From the NCBI GenBank assembly GCA_003224085.1, contig QHYK01000056.1, forward strand, positions 21,976-85,975: 64,000 nucleotides of DNA, in the 5' to 3' direction. The stretch's first letter is position 1; each line of letters opens with the position of its first letter. A program made the position numbers and the translations under genes. The stretch is from Acidobacteriota bacterium. Lineage in GTDB: Bacteria; Acidobacteriota; Terriglobia; Acidiferrales; UBA7541. Of this stretch, positions 33,617 to 42,691 are shown in pieces. The notes beneath the pieces are model-generated. The model saw nothing but the letters and a program-made list of their open reading frames with translations. It made no database searches and was not told where the DNA came from.

Positions 33617-34276
33617 TCAGTACCCGTGGAAACGATAGAAGCCGGGGCCGACGCGCATGCTGTGATGCCAGGCGATCGGGAAAGCCCACCATACGAGAGA
33701 GCCAAGGATCGTTTGCCACACCGTGAGCGGAAGAATGTTTCGCTCTTTCCAGAACAGCCACGCCATTAAGGCCCCGCCCACAAACGTGAGAGGCACGAGG
33801 ACAGGATTGGGCCAATGGAGCAGTGCGAAGAACATGCCTGAGATCAGCGAAACACGCAGCGGATTGTCGGTGGCAGCGAGGAGACGATTGGTGACGAGAG
33901 AATTCAAGCCGACCTGTTGCAGCAAGCAGAAGAACATGTAGCCAAAGAAGCGACTGGGAAGAAGAACGTGATAGAAGGTGTGCTGCTCGCCTTCGAGAAG
34001 GAGGCCGGTCGCTAAAATTGCGAGAGCGCAGGGCACGAAAACCACCGAAGCGCGTTTCGCGGTGCTCCATAGATTGTCGGTGCGCCAGCCGAGGGATCGC
34101 AGTGTGTCTTTGTTCCACGCGAAGCTGGCAATCAGCCAAACGGGAAAGATAATCCAGGAATACTGATAGTAGTCCTGGCGCTGCCAGATGTACCACGCGA
34201 CGCAGGCGCTGAATAGGAAAGCTTCTACGAGAGGGAAGCGGCGCGAGGCGGTAACCGTCATTGTTGAGCTAATCAT
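33617..34276 (-). CDS. CPBP (Abi/CAAX) family intramembrane protein, altered active site
   Basis: A 219-residue protein with about six membrane helices. The second CPBP motif is recognisable (GMFFALLHWPNPVLVPLTFVGG), but the first motif, normally EExxxR, reads LLQQVGLNSLVTNRL, so the glutamates expected to activate water are glutamines. It is therefore probably not a protease of the usual kind. The ATG overlaps the end of the upstream gene by eight bases; MTVTASRRF, five codons later, is an alternative start. Third gene of a small leftward operon. Confidence 0.7.
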   Translation of the reverse strand: MISSTMTVTASRRFPLVEAFLFSACVAWYIWQRQDYYQYSWIIFPVWLIASFAWNKDTLRSLGWRTDNLWSTAKRASVVFVPCALAILATGLLLEGEQHTFYHVLLPSRFFGYMFFCLLQQVGLNSLVTNRLLAATDNPLRVSLISGMFFALLHWPNPVLVPLTFVGGALMAWLFWKERNILPLTVWQTILGSLVWWAFPIAWHHSMRVGPGFYRFHGY

Positions 34277-34631
34277 GGAGTGTCTCTTGGTTAGGATGAC
34301 TTAAATCAAGAAGCTGCAAAGCACTTTCAAAGAGCTGGTCGATTTCTTTCTCGCTGACTTCGTGAGGCGCGAGGAAGGAATGAAGGTCGAAGTCGGGGAA
34401 TCCGCGATTGGTGACGCGGGCCGGGAGAAGCTCGCGCAAGCGGCGGGAATCGATGGAGCCGAGCTGGCGAATCTCTTCGAAGACAACGCGTCGCAAGGGA
34501 TCCTGAAAGACATTCGGGTCGAGCAGGCGGCAGATTTCGCCGCGGGTTCCGCCTTTGATCAGGACGGAGCACAAGAAGCGCAACGTGTTCCTTTCAAGCA
34601 CTTGTTGGCTGGCAGGTTCTGAACCGGTCAT
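34269..34631 (-). CDS. Helical protein of unknown function
   Basis: A 120-residue soluble helical protein: ERNTLRFLCSVLIKGG, LDPNVFQDPLRRVVFEEI, then RRLRELLPARVTNRGFPDFD. The helix pattern (LLDPNVFQDPLRRVVFEEI) recalls the DnaB N-terminal interaction domain, as a guess. It lies 12 bases after the hydrolase gene and overlaps the CPBP gene. Confidence 0.55.
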   Translation of the reverse strand: MTGSEPASQQVLERNTLRFLCSVLIKGGTRGEICRLLDPNVFQDPLRRVVFEEIRQLGSIDSRRLRELLPARVTNRGFPDFDLHSFLAPHEVSEKEIDQLFESALQLLDLSHPNQETLHD

Positions 34632-34643
34632 GGGAATCCCATC

Positions 34644-35435
34644 TTACTTCGCGGCTGGCGGGGCAATCTGCTGCCGGATGAGCTCTTCGACTCGAGACCA
34701 GACGGCGGGGTCGCACTCAATCTCCGTGTGAGTCTTGGCAAAGGCCCGATCATACCAAGGGTACTCGACGCAATGAATCGGGTGTTCCTTGTAATCGAAA
34801 CGAAAATTTCCAAGGATTTGGGTTTTCGCGGGATCGGCGGCGCGGATTTCCTTCCTTCCGTGGATCATGCCGTTGGGCTGATAGAAGTTCACGGCGCGGG
34901 CGACGTTGGGAGGAATCATGCTATCGTCCGCACCAAATCGACGCACGCTGTCCACCTGAACGGTAAGGCGAACGGGGATGCCGCGTTTGTCGAGTTCGCG
35001 GGCAAGCTGGACCATGGCCGAACCACCCCAACTATGACCATAAAGAATAATGCGCGCCTGGCGTTTTTCGTTGTCGGAGAGCAAACCGGAGCGGTCCGCC
35101 CCCAATTGTGTGAGAATCGCGTGCAAGGCTTTCTCGCGGCGGCGATTCTCGAAGGTTTCGACGTAAACGCCGTTGGGATACTCGGCGCGAAGATGCTCGG
35201 CAAGTATCACTTCGCCGTGAATGGGGTTATCGTGCCGCACGACCCCTCCAACAAAGCCAACTACGATTATGGGAGGGCTTGCAGCAGGCGTCAGCGATAC
35301 AGGTGGAACAGAAGGCCAGTCGTGGCGATGAGTGACGGGAGTAGAGCAGGCGGCACAGAAGGCCAGCAGGCCCAGCGGGAGAAAAGGGGCGGGGGATCGC
35401 CCAGAAACCGTGCGTCCAAAGCGCAGGAGAATCAC
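34644..35435 (-). CDS. Alpha/beta hydrolase-like protein, possibly lipoprotein
   Basis: About 263 residues if started at GTG 35435; the frame is open to an ATG at 35510, but that overlaps the divergent NADH dehydrogenase gene by 26 bases. The N-terminus then has a hydrophobic signal ending LGLLAFCAACS, a possible lipobox. The nucleophile elbow is ILYGHSWGGSAMVQLA, preceded by IIVVGFVGGVVRHDN. The C-terminal half has VDSVRRFGADDSMIPPNV and a late H-rich segment (HPIHCVEYPWYD). Likely a lipase or esterase of the envelope; substrate unknown. First gene of the three-gene leftward set. Confidence 0.7.
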   Translation of the reverse strand: MILLRFGRTVSGRSPAPFLPLGLLAFCAACSTPVTHRHDWPSVPPVSLTPAASPPIIVVGFVGGVVRHDNPIHGEVILAEHLRAEYPNGVYVETFENRRREKALHAILTQLGADRSGLLSDNEKRQARIILYGHSWGGSAMVQLARELDKRGIPVRLTVQVDSVRRFGADDSMIPPNVARAVNFYQPNGMIHGRKEIRAADPAKTQILGNFRFDYKEHPIHCVEYPWYDRAFAKTHTEIECDPAVWSRVEELIRQQIAPPAAK

Positions 35436-35484
35436 TCTAATTGAGATGATGTTCGTTGGAACCGGGTTGTGCTGAGGGAGGGAA

Positions 35485-36813
35485 ATGGAGCCAAAACATA
35501 AAGTCGTCATTCTGGGTGGAGGATTCGGCGGCCTGGCGGCGGCGCAGAAATTGAAGCGCGCGCCGGTGGAAGTTGCGCTAATTGACCGCCGGAATTTTCA
35601 TTTGTTTCAGCCACTGCTGTATCAGGTGGCTACCGGATCGCTGTCTCCGGGAGAAATTGCGGCGCCGCTGCGGAGCGTCCTGAGCCGGCAGAAGAATGCG
35701 CGCGTGTTGCTCGGTGAAGCGGCGGACGTTGATCTGGAGGCGAAGCGGGTGGTTCTGCGCGACGGCGATAGTTACCCCTATGATTCTTTGATCGTGGCGA
35801 GCGGGTCGCAGACGTCGTATTACGGAAATGATGCGTGGCGGCAATGGGCGCCGAGCCTGAAGTCGGTTGAGGAAGCGACGGCCATCCGACACAAGATCTT
35901 GTATGCGTTCGAACGCGCCGAGCGGGCGGCAACGGAAGAGGAAGCGCGTGCGTGGCTGACATTTGTCATTGTAGGAGCGGGAGCGACGGGGCTGGAACTG
36001 TCCGGCGCACTTGCGGAGATTGCTCGCGAGACGTTGCGGCACGATTTTCGGAAAATTCGGCCGCAGGAGGCGAGAATTCTTTTGCTTGAAGGAGCGCCGC
36101 GCGTGCTGGGCGCTTATCCGGAGGATTTGTCGGCGAAGGCTGAGAAGCTGCTGACGGGCCTTGGTGTGGAAGTCATCAAAGGCGTGATGGTGACGGACAT
36201 TTGCGCGGACGGCGTGACGTTCAAGCGCGGAGATTCAACGGAGTCGCTGGCGGCTCGGACGGTTATCTGGGCCGGCGGAGTGACGACCACGCCTTTCGGA
36301 GAGAGGCTTGCGCAACGCGCGAAAGCGGAGACGGACCGAAACGGCCGCATCAAAGTGCGACCGGACCTGACGATACCGAATTATCCGGATATTTTCATCA
36401 TCGGCGACCTGGCACACGCCGTGGATGAAAAAGGGAAGCCGCTGCCGGGAGTCGCGCAGGTGGCCATGCAAGGCGGAGCGTATGCGGCGAAAACGATTCG
36501 CGCGCGCGTAGAAGGGAAGCCGCCGCTTCGCCCCTTTCATTACTTCAACAAAGGGGACATGGCGGTCATTGGGCGGGCCGCGGCGGTGGCGAATATTTTT
36601 GGCGTACACCTTTCCGGCTGGCCCGCGTGGCTCATCTGGCTTTTTGTACACTTGATGTACATCGTGGAATTTCAGAGCCGCGTGCTGGTTTTTGTTCAGT
36701 GGGGATTTGAATACCTGACCTTCAGCCGGGGGGCGCGGTTGATTACTGGGACGGCGGCTACGGATTCCGTGACGAAACCGGAAGCGCTGCAAAATATGGG
36801 CGACGGGCGCTAA
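35485..36813 (+). CDS. ndh: Type II NADH dehydrogenase (NDH-2)
   Basis: A 442-residue flavoprotein that passes electrons from NADH to quinone without proton pumping. FAD-binding VVILGGGFGGLAAA (residues 7-20), NADH-binding FVIVGAGATGLELSGALAE, and the second FAD block IFIIGDLAHAVDEKGKPLPG followed by AQVAMQGGAYAA, which contacts the quinone side. The C-terminal 80 residues contain GWPAWLIWLFVHLMYIVEF, the amphipathic/hydrophobic segment that anchors NDH-2 to the membrane. GGAGGGAA precedes the ATG. Confidence 0.92.
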   Translation: MEPKHKVVILGGGFGGLAAAQKLKRAPVEVALIDRRNFHLFQPLLYQVATGSLSPGEIAAPLRSVLSRQKNARVLLGEAADVDLEAKRVVLRDGDSYPYDSLIVASGSQTSYYGNDAWRQWAPSLKSVEEATAIRHKILYAFERAERAATEEEARAWLTFVIVGAGATGLELSGALAEIARETLRHDFRKIRPQEARILLLEGAPRVLGAYPEDLSAKAEKLLTGLGVEVIKGVMVTDICADGVTFKRGDSTESLAARTVIWAGGVTTTPFGERLAQRAKAETDRNGRIKVRPDLTIPNYPDIFIIGDLAHAVDEKGKPLPGVAQVAMQGGAYAAKTIRARVEGKPPLRPFHYFNKGDMAVIGRAAAVANIFGVHLSGWPAWLIWLFVHLMYIVEFQSRVLVFVQWGFEYLTFSRGARLITGTAATDSVTKPEALQNMGDGR

Positions 36814-36839
36814 GTTGGTGGCGTTCAAAAACTTGTTTG

Positions 36840-37051
36840 TTATACGCGTTTCGCTGCCTTGGCATCGGCCACACGAATGAATACGCGCTCGCCGAGCGCC
36901 CGCGCCGCGCGAGTGATCGTATCGAGCAGACATTGCGCGGATCCAGTTGTGACCGGCTCGTACGAAGCTGTCTCGCCATGGCCCGTTTCGTCTTTTGCTG
37001 CTCGTGCATGGCCTGTTGCAGTTGCCACGCCAGAACTCGCTTGATGGCCAC
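36840..37051 (-). pseudogene. Broken XRE/HigA-type HTH regulator
   Basis: GTG 37051 begins AIKRVLAWQLQQAMHEQQKTK followed by RAMARQLRTSRSQLD, the start of a small antitoxin-type helix-turn-helix protein. The expected RLLDP segment after SQLD seems collapsed to a single LDP, and a one-base change after RNV moves the end (LDTITRAARALGERVFIRV, then ADAKAAKRV and TAA at 36840) to another frame. No toxin gene is beside it. Confidence 0.6.
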
Positions 37052-37090
37052 GGCCTCCGAGGAGGCTATCGAAGGTTGACCCGCTGCTGG

Positions 37091-40000
37091 TTAGAAGCTG
37101 AGCTTCATGCCCAATTGAATCTGGCGCGCACCGGTGGTGAAATCGGGCCGAAACGTTTCCAAAGTCGATTGCCCAAAGACGGTCGTGTCGGCCAGAAGAT
37201 TATCGGGCTGATTGAACTGCACGCGATTAAAGAGATTGTAAAATTCGAAGCGCATGTCGAGCTTGATGCGTTCGTGAATTCCCACCTGCTTATTTAGAAC
37301 GGCATCGGAATTGTTGATCCCTGGACCGCGGAAATGATTGCGGCCCAGGTTGCCGCCTGAGCCGAAGGCGGGGGTGGAAAAAAGCGCGGGCGAAGGCCCC
37401 GTTTGCGTCCGCGGGTCGCTGCTGGGTGGAACGGTCACTCCCTTGTTCAAATCGGGGCGAGCAACCAAGCCAGTGTGCTGAGTGTCAAAACTCGTAAAAA
37501 TCTCGAAGGGCAGGCCGCTTGAAAGCGTAGTGATGCCGGAGATGGTCCAGCCACTGACGAGCAGATTCGTAGCCGCTCCGTGCGAGTGATGTTTGCGCCC
37601 CAGGGGAAGCTGCCAGGAATAGTTCACCGCGAGGCGGTGCGTGACGTCAAATTCGGAATTTCCGCGCTCGGCACGCAGGTTGAAGGAGTCTCTCGGGTAT
37701 GGCGGGAAGAGAATATTGTTGCTAATCGGAATCAGCGCGTCCGGCCCGTCATCGATGGCGTGCGAATAAGTATAGGCCCCCTGGATGGCAAAGCCATGCG
37801 ACGGTCGCTTGGTGATGTTCAACTGGAACGCGTGATAAATGGAGTTGGAGATGCCTTTGAAGAGTTCCGCTTGAAGAAAGGCGCTGTTGTTGGCGACAGC
37901 ATTGCCATCCGGAAAAAGGGGCGGCAGCGAGCCGTTGTTCACACCAAGCCAGAGGTTCGTGAATTGTAATGTGCTTTGGCTGCACTGGCCGGTGGGAGGA
38001 TCATTAAGGCCCATGTTTGAAGGGTTCCCCGGAACGCAGAAGGATTCGTACTGCGCGAGCCGGTCGGGTTGCGGGGGATTGCCATCGACCAGACGGATGA
38101 GATGCGTTCCTTTCGACCCCACGTAGTTGGCCTCGAGAAGAAGGCTGGGATACGGCTCAATCTGAATGCCCGTGCTCCAGCTTTGCGAATAAGGCGTACT
38201 CAAATGCGGATCAACGAGAAACGGGAGAATCGGGGAGCAGGGTGTGCCAGCTGGGGGACAGTTGTTTACCACCGCGGAATCGGGAAAAGTACCCACGGGC
38301 GTCTGCGCAGAAAGAGTACAAGCTTGAAAGGCTCCGACAAAAAAACCGGAGCAGACTTGCGTTTCCAGCATTTGGAACGGCGGGTCGCCGCGCAAGAGGC
38401 TGACAAGCTGACCGAACACGCGGTCGCGGTAAATACCGTAACCGGCGCGAAGGGAGGTCTTGCCAGTCCGGAATGGATCCCACGCTACCGAAGCGCGCGG
38501 CTCGAAGCCCTTCCCATCATCCTGATAAAGCGGAGCTCTTCCCGGGCCTTCGCCGATTTGCGTAAACGTGAATGGCCCTGGCCCGTCCGGCGAAACGGTA
38601 AGGGTGGACATCCGGTTCTGAACCTCGACGGGCACACCAAAGAACTCGTAACGCAGCCCGTAACTGAAAGTCAGATTGGGAATGATTTTGTAAGAATCCT
38701 GCGCGTAGGCGGCGAACTCCCGCTGGCGAAAGCCGCGCTCGTCCGTGGCGGTGCGCGTTCCCGAAGTGTCAAAGAATTGCGCTTGCGTTTGGAAATCGAC
38801 GCCGCCCAAAAGCTGCCAAACCAAGTTCTGCAGGTTCACGCATGCCTGCATCTGCTGCGGAGTGCACGAACTGGGTTCGAAGCCCGTGCCGGTGGTCGAA
38901 GGGATATCAAAATTGGAGAACACGCCGGAGTCGGTGATGGTGCGCGAAGCGAAATTGTTCGAGCTGTTGGAATAGACGCCGCGATACTCGCCCCCGGTTT
39001 TGAGCGTGTGCCGTCCGAGGACCCAGGAAATGTTTTCGCCCGCGGTATAGGTTCCGGCGTTGCGTGTCGAGCCGCTGGTATCACCAAGGAAAATACAGCC
39101 AAAGCCGGCGAGACTGCCCGTCAACGGAACATCTTTCCCGCGGCCCACAGGGTCCAGCCCGAGAGGATTGAGGCTGGGGCTATCGAAAAGGTTCGTGCCC
39201 GTGCATGTCAGCGGGAACTCCAGTCGATTGAAGGCCAGATGCAGCTCATTGATGAGGCCCCGCGCGGCCGTGGAAGTCAAGCGCGCGGTGAGGTTGTGAT
39301 TGTGCTGCAGCGTGGAAACCCCGCCGATGCCCGAGAGAAAGTCTTCATGCTGGTAATCGGAGTCCGAATATTGGTTAAAAGTGTAGCGGACCGAAAGAAT
39401 CGCCTGTTCGGAAAAGTCATGGTCGATGCGCCCGGTAACGTTGTTAGAGTTCACCAGTGAGTGGCTGGGGAAATGAAGAAGGCCGCGAGCGCCATCCACA
39501 ATGGTTCCGTTTGGATTCGGGTAAACGGCGAAGATTTGCTGGATGAGCGGGTCGAGGGGCAGCCCGCCAGCGCCAAAGTTGGTGCCATTGTTGGGAGAAT
39601 TGGGCGTACTAACGTCCACGTTAGCCGATTGCCCATTGCTGGTATAAGTGAAGACGCCGGTCTTGAAGGCTGCGGTGGGCACAATGCTGGTTTTCAAGAG
39701 CGTTGTGCTAAACCGCCAGATGTCTTCGTTAACGAAGAAGAAGGTCTTGTTTTTTTGAATGGGTCCAGCAACCGAATAGCCCACCTGATTGCGCACGAAA
39801 GGATCCTGATGGCGGTCCTGGGCAAAAAAGTCTTTGGCGGAAAGCGCGGTGTAGCGCCCGAACCAGTAAATATCGGCGTGAAGATTGTTGGTGCCCTGCT
39901 TGGTGACAATGTCGATGATGGCGCCGTTGTTGCGGCCAAACTCCGGCATATAGTTGTTAGTGATCACGCGGAATTCCTGCGTATTCTCCGGATTTAGCCT

Positions 40001-40609
40001 GCCAGGGCCGCCGGGGAAGCCTCCCATGTCCGGGTCATTATTATCAGCTCCGTCGAGCATGAAGTTGTTGCTGCGCTCGCGCGAACCGTTCACAGAAAAC
40101 CCGCTGAAAAGGGTGTTCGTCTGCGTCACGCCGGGAGAAAGCAGAACAAGCTGGTAAGGATCGCGAAGGATGAGGGGCAAATCCGCCATCTGCCTGCTGT
40201 CCACAAGATTGGTGATTTGCGCGTCGTTCAAATCCACCGGCGCAACGGATTCACTCGCGACGCGGATGGTTTCGCGGACGGCGCTGACCTCCAGCTTGGC
40301 GTCCAGTGAAAGGACCTGGTCGACGCTCAGGGGAATTCGCGAATAGAGAACGGTATTGAAACCGGCGCGTACGATAGTGATGTCATAGACGCCGGGGTTG
40401 AGGTTGGTGATCCGGTAGACACCGGATTCGTCGGTCTGACCTGCTCGCGCCTCGCCCGTATCAACATTCTGGGCCGTAATCTTTGCGTTGTGTATCCGGG
40501 CGCCGGTGCTATCCGTGATGGTTCCCCCCATGGATGCCGTCTGGGCGCGCAGACAAGCAGGAAGAGTGAATATTACAAGCAAACCCACCACTACGGCCTT
40601 CCCTTGCAT
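37091..40609 (-). CDS. Oar-type TonB-dependent receptor with CarboxypepD_reg domain
   Basis: A 1172-residue outer-membrane protein. Signal peptide to CLRAQ; residues 25-110 are a carboxypeptidase-regulatory-like domain (GGTITDSTGARIHNAKITAQN); residues about 125-230 form the plug (LPLILRDPYQLVLLSPGVTQ, NGSRERSNNFMLDGADNND, IDIVTKQGTNNLHADIYWFG); the rest is a long beta barrel ending in F, as usual for outer-membrane proteins. Such receptors are greatly expanded in Acidobacteriota and Bacteroidota-like saprophytes and are thought to import oligosaccharides or peptides. Substrate unknown. AGGAGGGGG lies about 13 bases before ATG. Confidence 0.93.
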   Translation of the reverse strand: MQGKAVVVGLLVIFTLPACLRAQTASMGGTITDSTGARIHNAKITAQNVDTGEARAGQTDESGVYRITNLNPGVYDITIVRAGFNTVLYSRIPLSVDQVLSLDAKLEVSAVRETIRVASESVAPVDLNDAQITNLVDSRQMADLPLILRDPYQLVLLSPGVTQTNTLFSGFSVNGSRERSNNFMLDGADNNDPDMGGFPGGPGRLNPENTQEFRVITNNYMPEFGRNNGAIIDIVTKQGTNNLHADIYWFGRYTALSAKDFFAQDRHQDPFVRNQVGYSVAGPIQKNKTFFFVNEDIWRFSTTLLKTSIVPTAAFKTGVFTYTSNGQSANVDVSTPNSPNNGTNFGAGGLPLDPLIQQIFAVYPNPNGTIVDGARGLLHFPSHSLVNSNNVTGRIDHDFSEQAILSVRYTFNQYSDSDYQHEDFLSGIGGVSTLQHNHNLTARLTSTAARGLINELHLAFNRLEFPLTCTGTNLFDSPSLNPLGLDPVGRGKDVPLTGSLAGFGCIFLGDTSGSTRNAGTYTAGENISWVLGRHTLKTGGEYRGVYSNSSNNFASRTITDSGVFSNFDIPSTTGTGFEPSSCTPQQMQACVNLQNLVWQLLGGVDFQTQAQFFDTSGTRTATDERGFRQREFAAYAQDSYKIIPNLTFSYGLRYEFFGVPVEVQNRMSTLTVSPDGPGPFTFTQIGEGPGRAPLYQDDGKGFEPRASVAWDPFRTGKTSLRAGYGIYRDRVFGQLVSLLRGDPPFQMLETQVCSGFFVGAFQACTLSAQTPVGTFPDSAVVNNCPPAGTPCSPILPFLVDPHLSTPYSQSWSTGIQIEPYPSLLLEANYVGSKGTHLIRLVDGNPPQPDRLAQYESFCVPGNPSNMGLNDPPTGQCSQSTLQFTNLWLGVNNGSLPPLFPDGNAVANNSAFLQAELFKGISNSIYHAFQLNITKRPSHGFAIQGAYTYSHAIDDGPDALIPISNNILFPPYPRDSFNLRAERGNSEFDVTHRLAVNYSWQLPLGRKHHSHGAATNLLVSGWTISGITTLSSGLPFEIFTSFDTQHTGLVARPDLNKGVTVPPSSDPRTQTGPSPALFSTPAFGSGGNLGRNHFRGPGINNSDAVLNKQVGIHERIKLDMRFEFYNLFNRVQFNQPDNLLADTTVFGQSTLETFRPDFTTGARQIQLGMKLSF

Positions 40610-40762
40610 ACCGTAAGCCCCCTCCTGGTTGGATGCCTATTTTCGTTGAGATGTAGTGGGTTAGGGATTGTTTGCCTCGGTATTCCCCCGAGAATCCCGG
40701 GTATGTGCAAGAAAACGTTTTTCGTAATTGCCAGCAAAGTTCTTACATGAAATCGGAAGGGA

Positions 40763-42385
40763 TCACAATGCAGATTCAAATTCACGAAAGCGGCGCTCAA
40801 GTTCCCATTGCTGCGAGGCTTTCTCGCTGGACTTCAAAAAAGCGCCGCACGCCGAAGAAGACTTGTCGCTGGCAAGAGAATCCTTCGAGCAAGCAGGGAC
40901 GGGTGTGGCGAAATTATCCAGTGCGCGCCACAGACTGTCGCCCGGCGAAAAACTGTGTTCCAGACTCGTACGCACCATTTGCTTGAGGTCACGATAGCTC
41001 AGGCCATAGGTCTGCACGGCGCGCACGTACTCATGAGTCAAGTCGATGCGCGAGACGCCTTCGTCATCAGTGGCTAACGCAACGGGTACGCCGAATTGGC
41101 GATAGAGCGGAAACGGGTGATTTTTTCCGCTCACGCCAAGGATCAGGTCGTTGCTGGTCAGACTGATTTCCACCATCACGTGATTGCGCGCCATTTCTTT
41201 CAACAATTCATGAGGTCGATCCTCGTACATCACGTCCACGCCGTGGCCGATGCGTTCGGCCATAGCTTCCTCGACGGCGAGGCGAATGTGGCAGCAAAGA
41301 CCCTCATAGGGCACCAGTCCGGGTGCCAGTTCTCCCGAGTGCAGGGTCAAATGGATTTTGGGATATAGCTTGCGAAAGAACGCAATCATGCGCATGTGCA
41401 GCGTGTAATCGGACATGGAAATGTAGCCGTCTTCGGGCATGACAAAGTTAATGCCCACGAAGCGAGGATCGGCTGAGGCAGTCTCAAAACAGAGCAGCGT
41501 TTGGGCAAACACCTGCTGCTTGGGAAACCCGCGCAGAACTTGACAGAGATAGCGAATCTCGACGCCGCAAGCCGAAGAAGCGTCCGCCTGGCCGCAGCGT
41601 TCGCGTTGTCGTCGCAGAGTTTCTGCTTGATCGATCTCCGCCTTCGCGGTTGCGACTCCGTCACGTAAGCCGTGAGCCAGGAGGGAGTCGCGAAATTGGG
41701 CAAAGTCTTCTTGCCAGCCGATTTCTGACGCGAGCGCCTTGGCATGGTCGAATTCCGGAGTGTGCATAAGCTCGAGATATTGCTCATTCTGCGCGTCGGC
41801 GCGCGTCGCCACTTCGTCGAGCCACTCGCCGAGGTGCCGGTGGCCCGTTCCCCCAAACTTCGCGAAGGCATCGAAAAAATGATCGTGGCCTGTCACGCCA
41901 GTAGACGCAACGAAGCCGCGCATCGAGAAGGCGTCCACCAGCGCATCGAAGAGGCCCTGGTCCTTGTAAGCTTGCGCCGCTGGGAGTCTGCCCTCTCCGC
42001 AGTTTGCATCACTCGAATCCTTTTCGGCTGCAGCTTGAGGCTTGGCAAAAGAGAGAGAGGCCAGATTGACGCAGAGATGGTCTTCCGCGGCGGCGCGAAT
42101 CCAGGACTCCGCATAGATGGCCCCGCTCAAGTGGTTGTGCAGGTCCGCGCCTTTCGGCATGTTCTTGAGAAAATTGCGGAGTTGCAGCGGATTTGCGCGC
42201 GCAGCGTCCAAATTAAGCGCGCCGCGCCGCTCCCCTTCGGTCTGACCGGCCGCAGCATGCCGGGCCTTCATTTGCGCCCACGCCGGTGACCAGAGAATTA
42301 GGGCAACCGCAAGCCAGCTAATTCTCATAGAAAGCGAAGTTGGTGAAATGTGCTCTTTGAGAGTTGTCGTGCCAAATTCGTTCAT
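40763..42385 (-). CDS. Exported adenosine deaminase-like metallohydrolase
   Basis: A 540-residue member of the adenosine/AMP deaminase superfamily. Metal ligands His83 and His85 in DLHNHLSGA; later blocks LTLHSGELAPG, ERIGHGVDVMYE and VALATDDEGVSR carry the remaining zinc and catalytic residues. A signal-like helix RISWLAVALILWSPAWA (residues 21-37) follows a 20-residue N-terminal extension; starting at Met20 would give a cleaner signal peptide, but AGAGGA is placed for the upstream ATG. The length and secretion recall ADGF/CECR1-type enzymes. Likely deaminates nucleosides in the periplasm; exact substrate not proven. Confidence 0.87.
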   Translation of the reverse strand: MNEFGTTTLKEHISPTSLSMRISWLAVALILWSPAWAQMKARHAAAGQTEGERRGALNLDAARANPLQLRNFLKNMPKGADLHNHLSGAIYAESWIRAAAEDHLCVNLASLSFAKPQAAAEKDSSDANCGEGRLPAAQAYKDQGLFDALVDAFSMRGFVASTGVTGHDHFFDAFAKFGGTGHRHLGEWLDEVATRADAQNEQYLELMHTPEFDHAKALASEIGWQEDFAQFRDSLLAHGLRDGVATAKAEIDQAETLRRQRERCGQADASSACGVEIRYLCQVLRGFPKQQVFAQTLLCFETASADPRFVGINFVMPEDGYISMSDYTLHMRMIAFFRKLYPKIHLTLHSGELAPGLVPYEGLCCHIRLAVEEAMAERIGHGVDVMYEDRPHELLKEMARNHVMVEISLTSNDLILGVSGKNHPFPLYRQFGVPVALATDDEGVSRIDLTHEYVRAVQTYGLSYRDLKQMVRTSLEHSFSPGDSLWRALDNFATPVPACSKDSLASDKSSSACGAFLKSSEKASQQWELERRFREFESAL

Positions 42386-42691
42386 TCGGTTTTCCTCTAG
42401 CTCGACGTGGACACTCGAATTCTATTTGGTAAAAGTCCCTCGATGAACACTCTTGCTCGCGCGGCACAGCATATCAGGAGTCGGGGAGAGATTGCGCTTC
42501 CCCTCAGCGTATCTTTGCATTGGAAGGGCGCCGCTGGTGGCAGAGCCTGCAGCAAGGTCCGATTGTTGTGCCTCTGGGGACAGGAACGGGGCAGTGTGGG
42601 AGCGCGGGACCGCTCCCGAATTCGCAATAGCTCTCTGCCCGGCTACCCAGACAGCCTGGGACTCAGAATCTACCGCGACCTTGACACGTCC
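42386..42691. other. Intergenic region of 306 bases, no gene seen
   Basis: Lies between the adenosine deaminase gene and the end of the exopolysaccharide locus. The rightward frame from 42407 has no recognisable motif or ribosome site. No clear terminator hairpin with a T run was found. Confidence 0.5.

Noticed and set aside
38069..39460. Rightward 463-codon open frame
   Set aside because: Antisense to the TonB-dependent receptor barrel; no ribosome site or motif.
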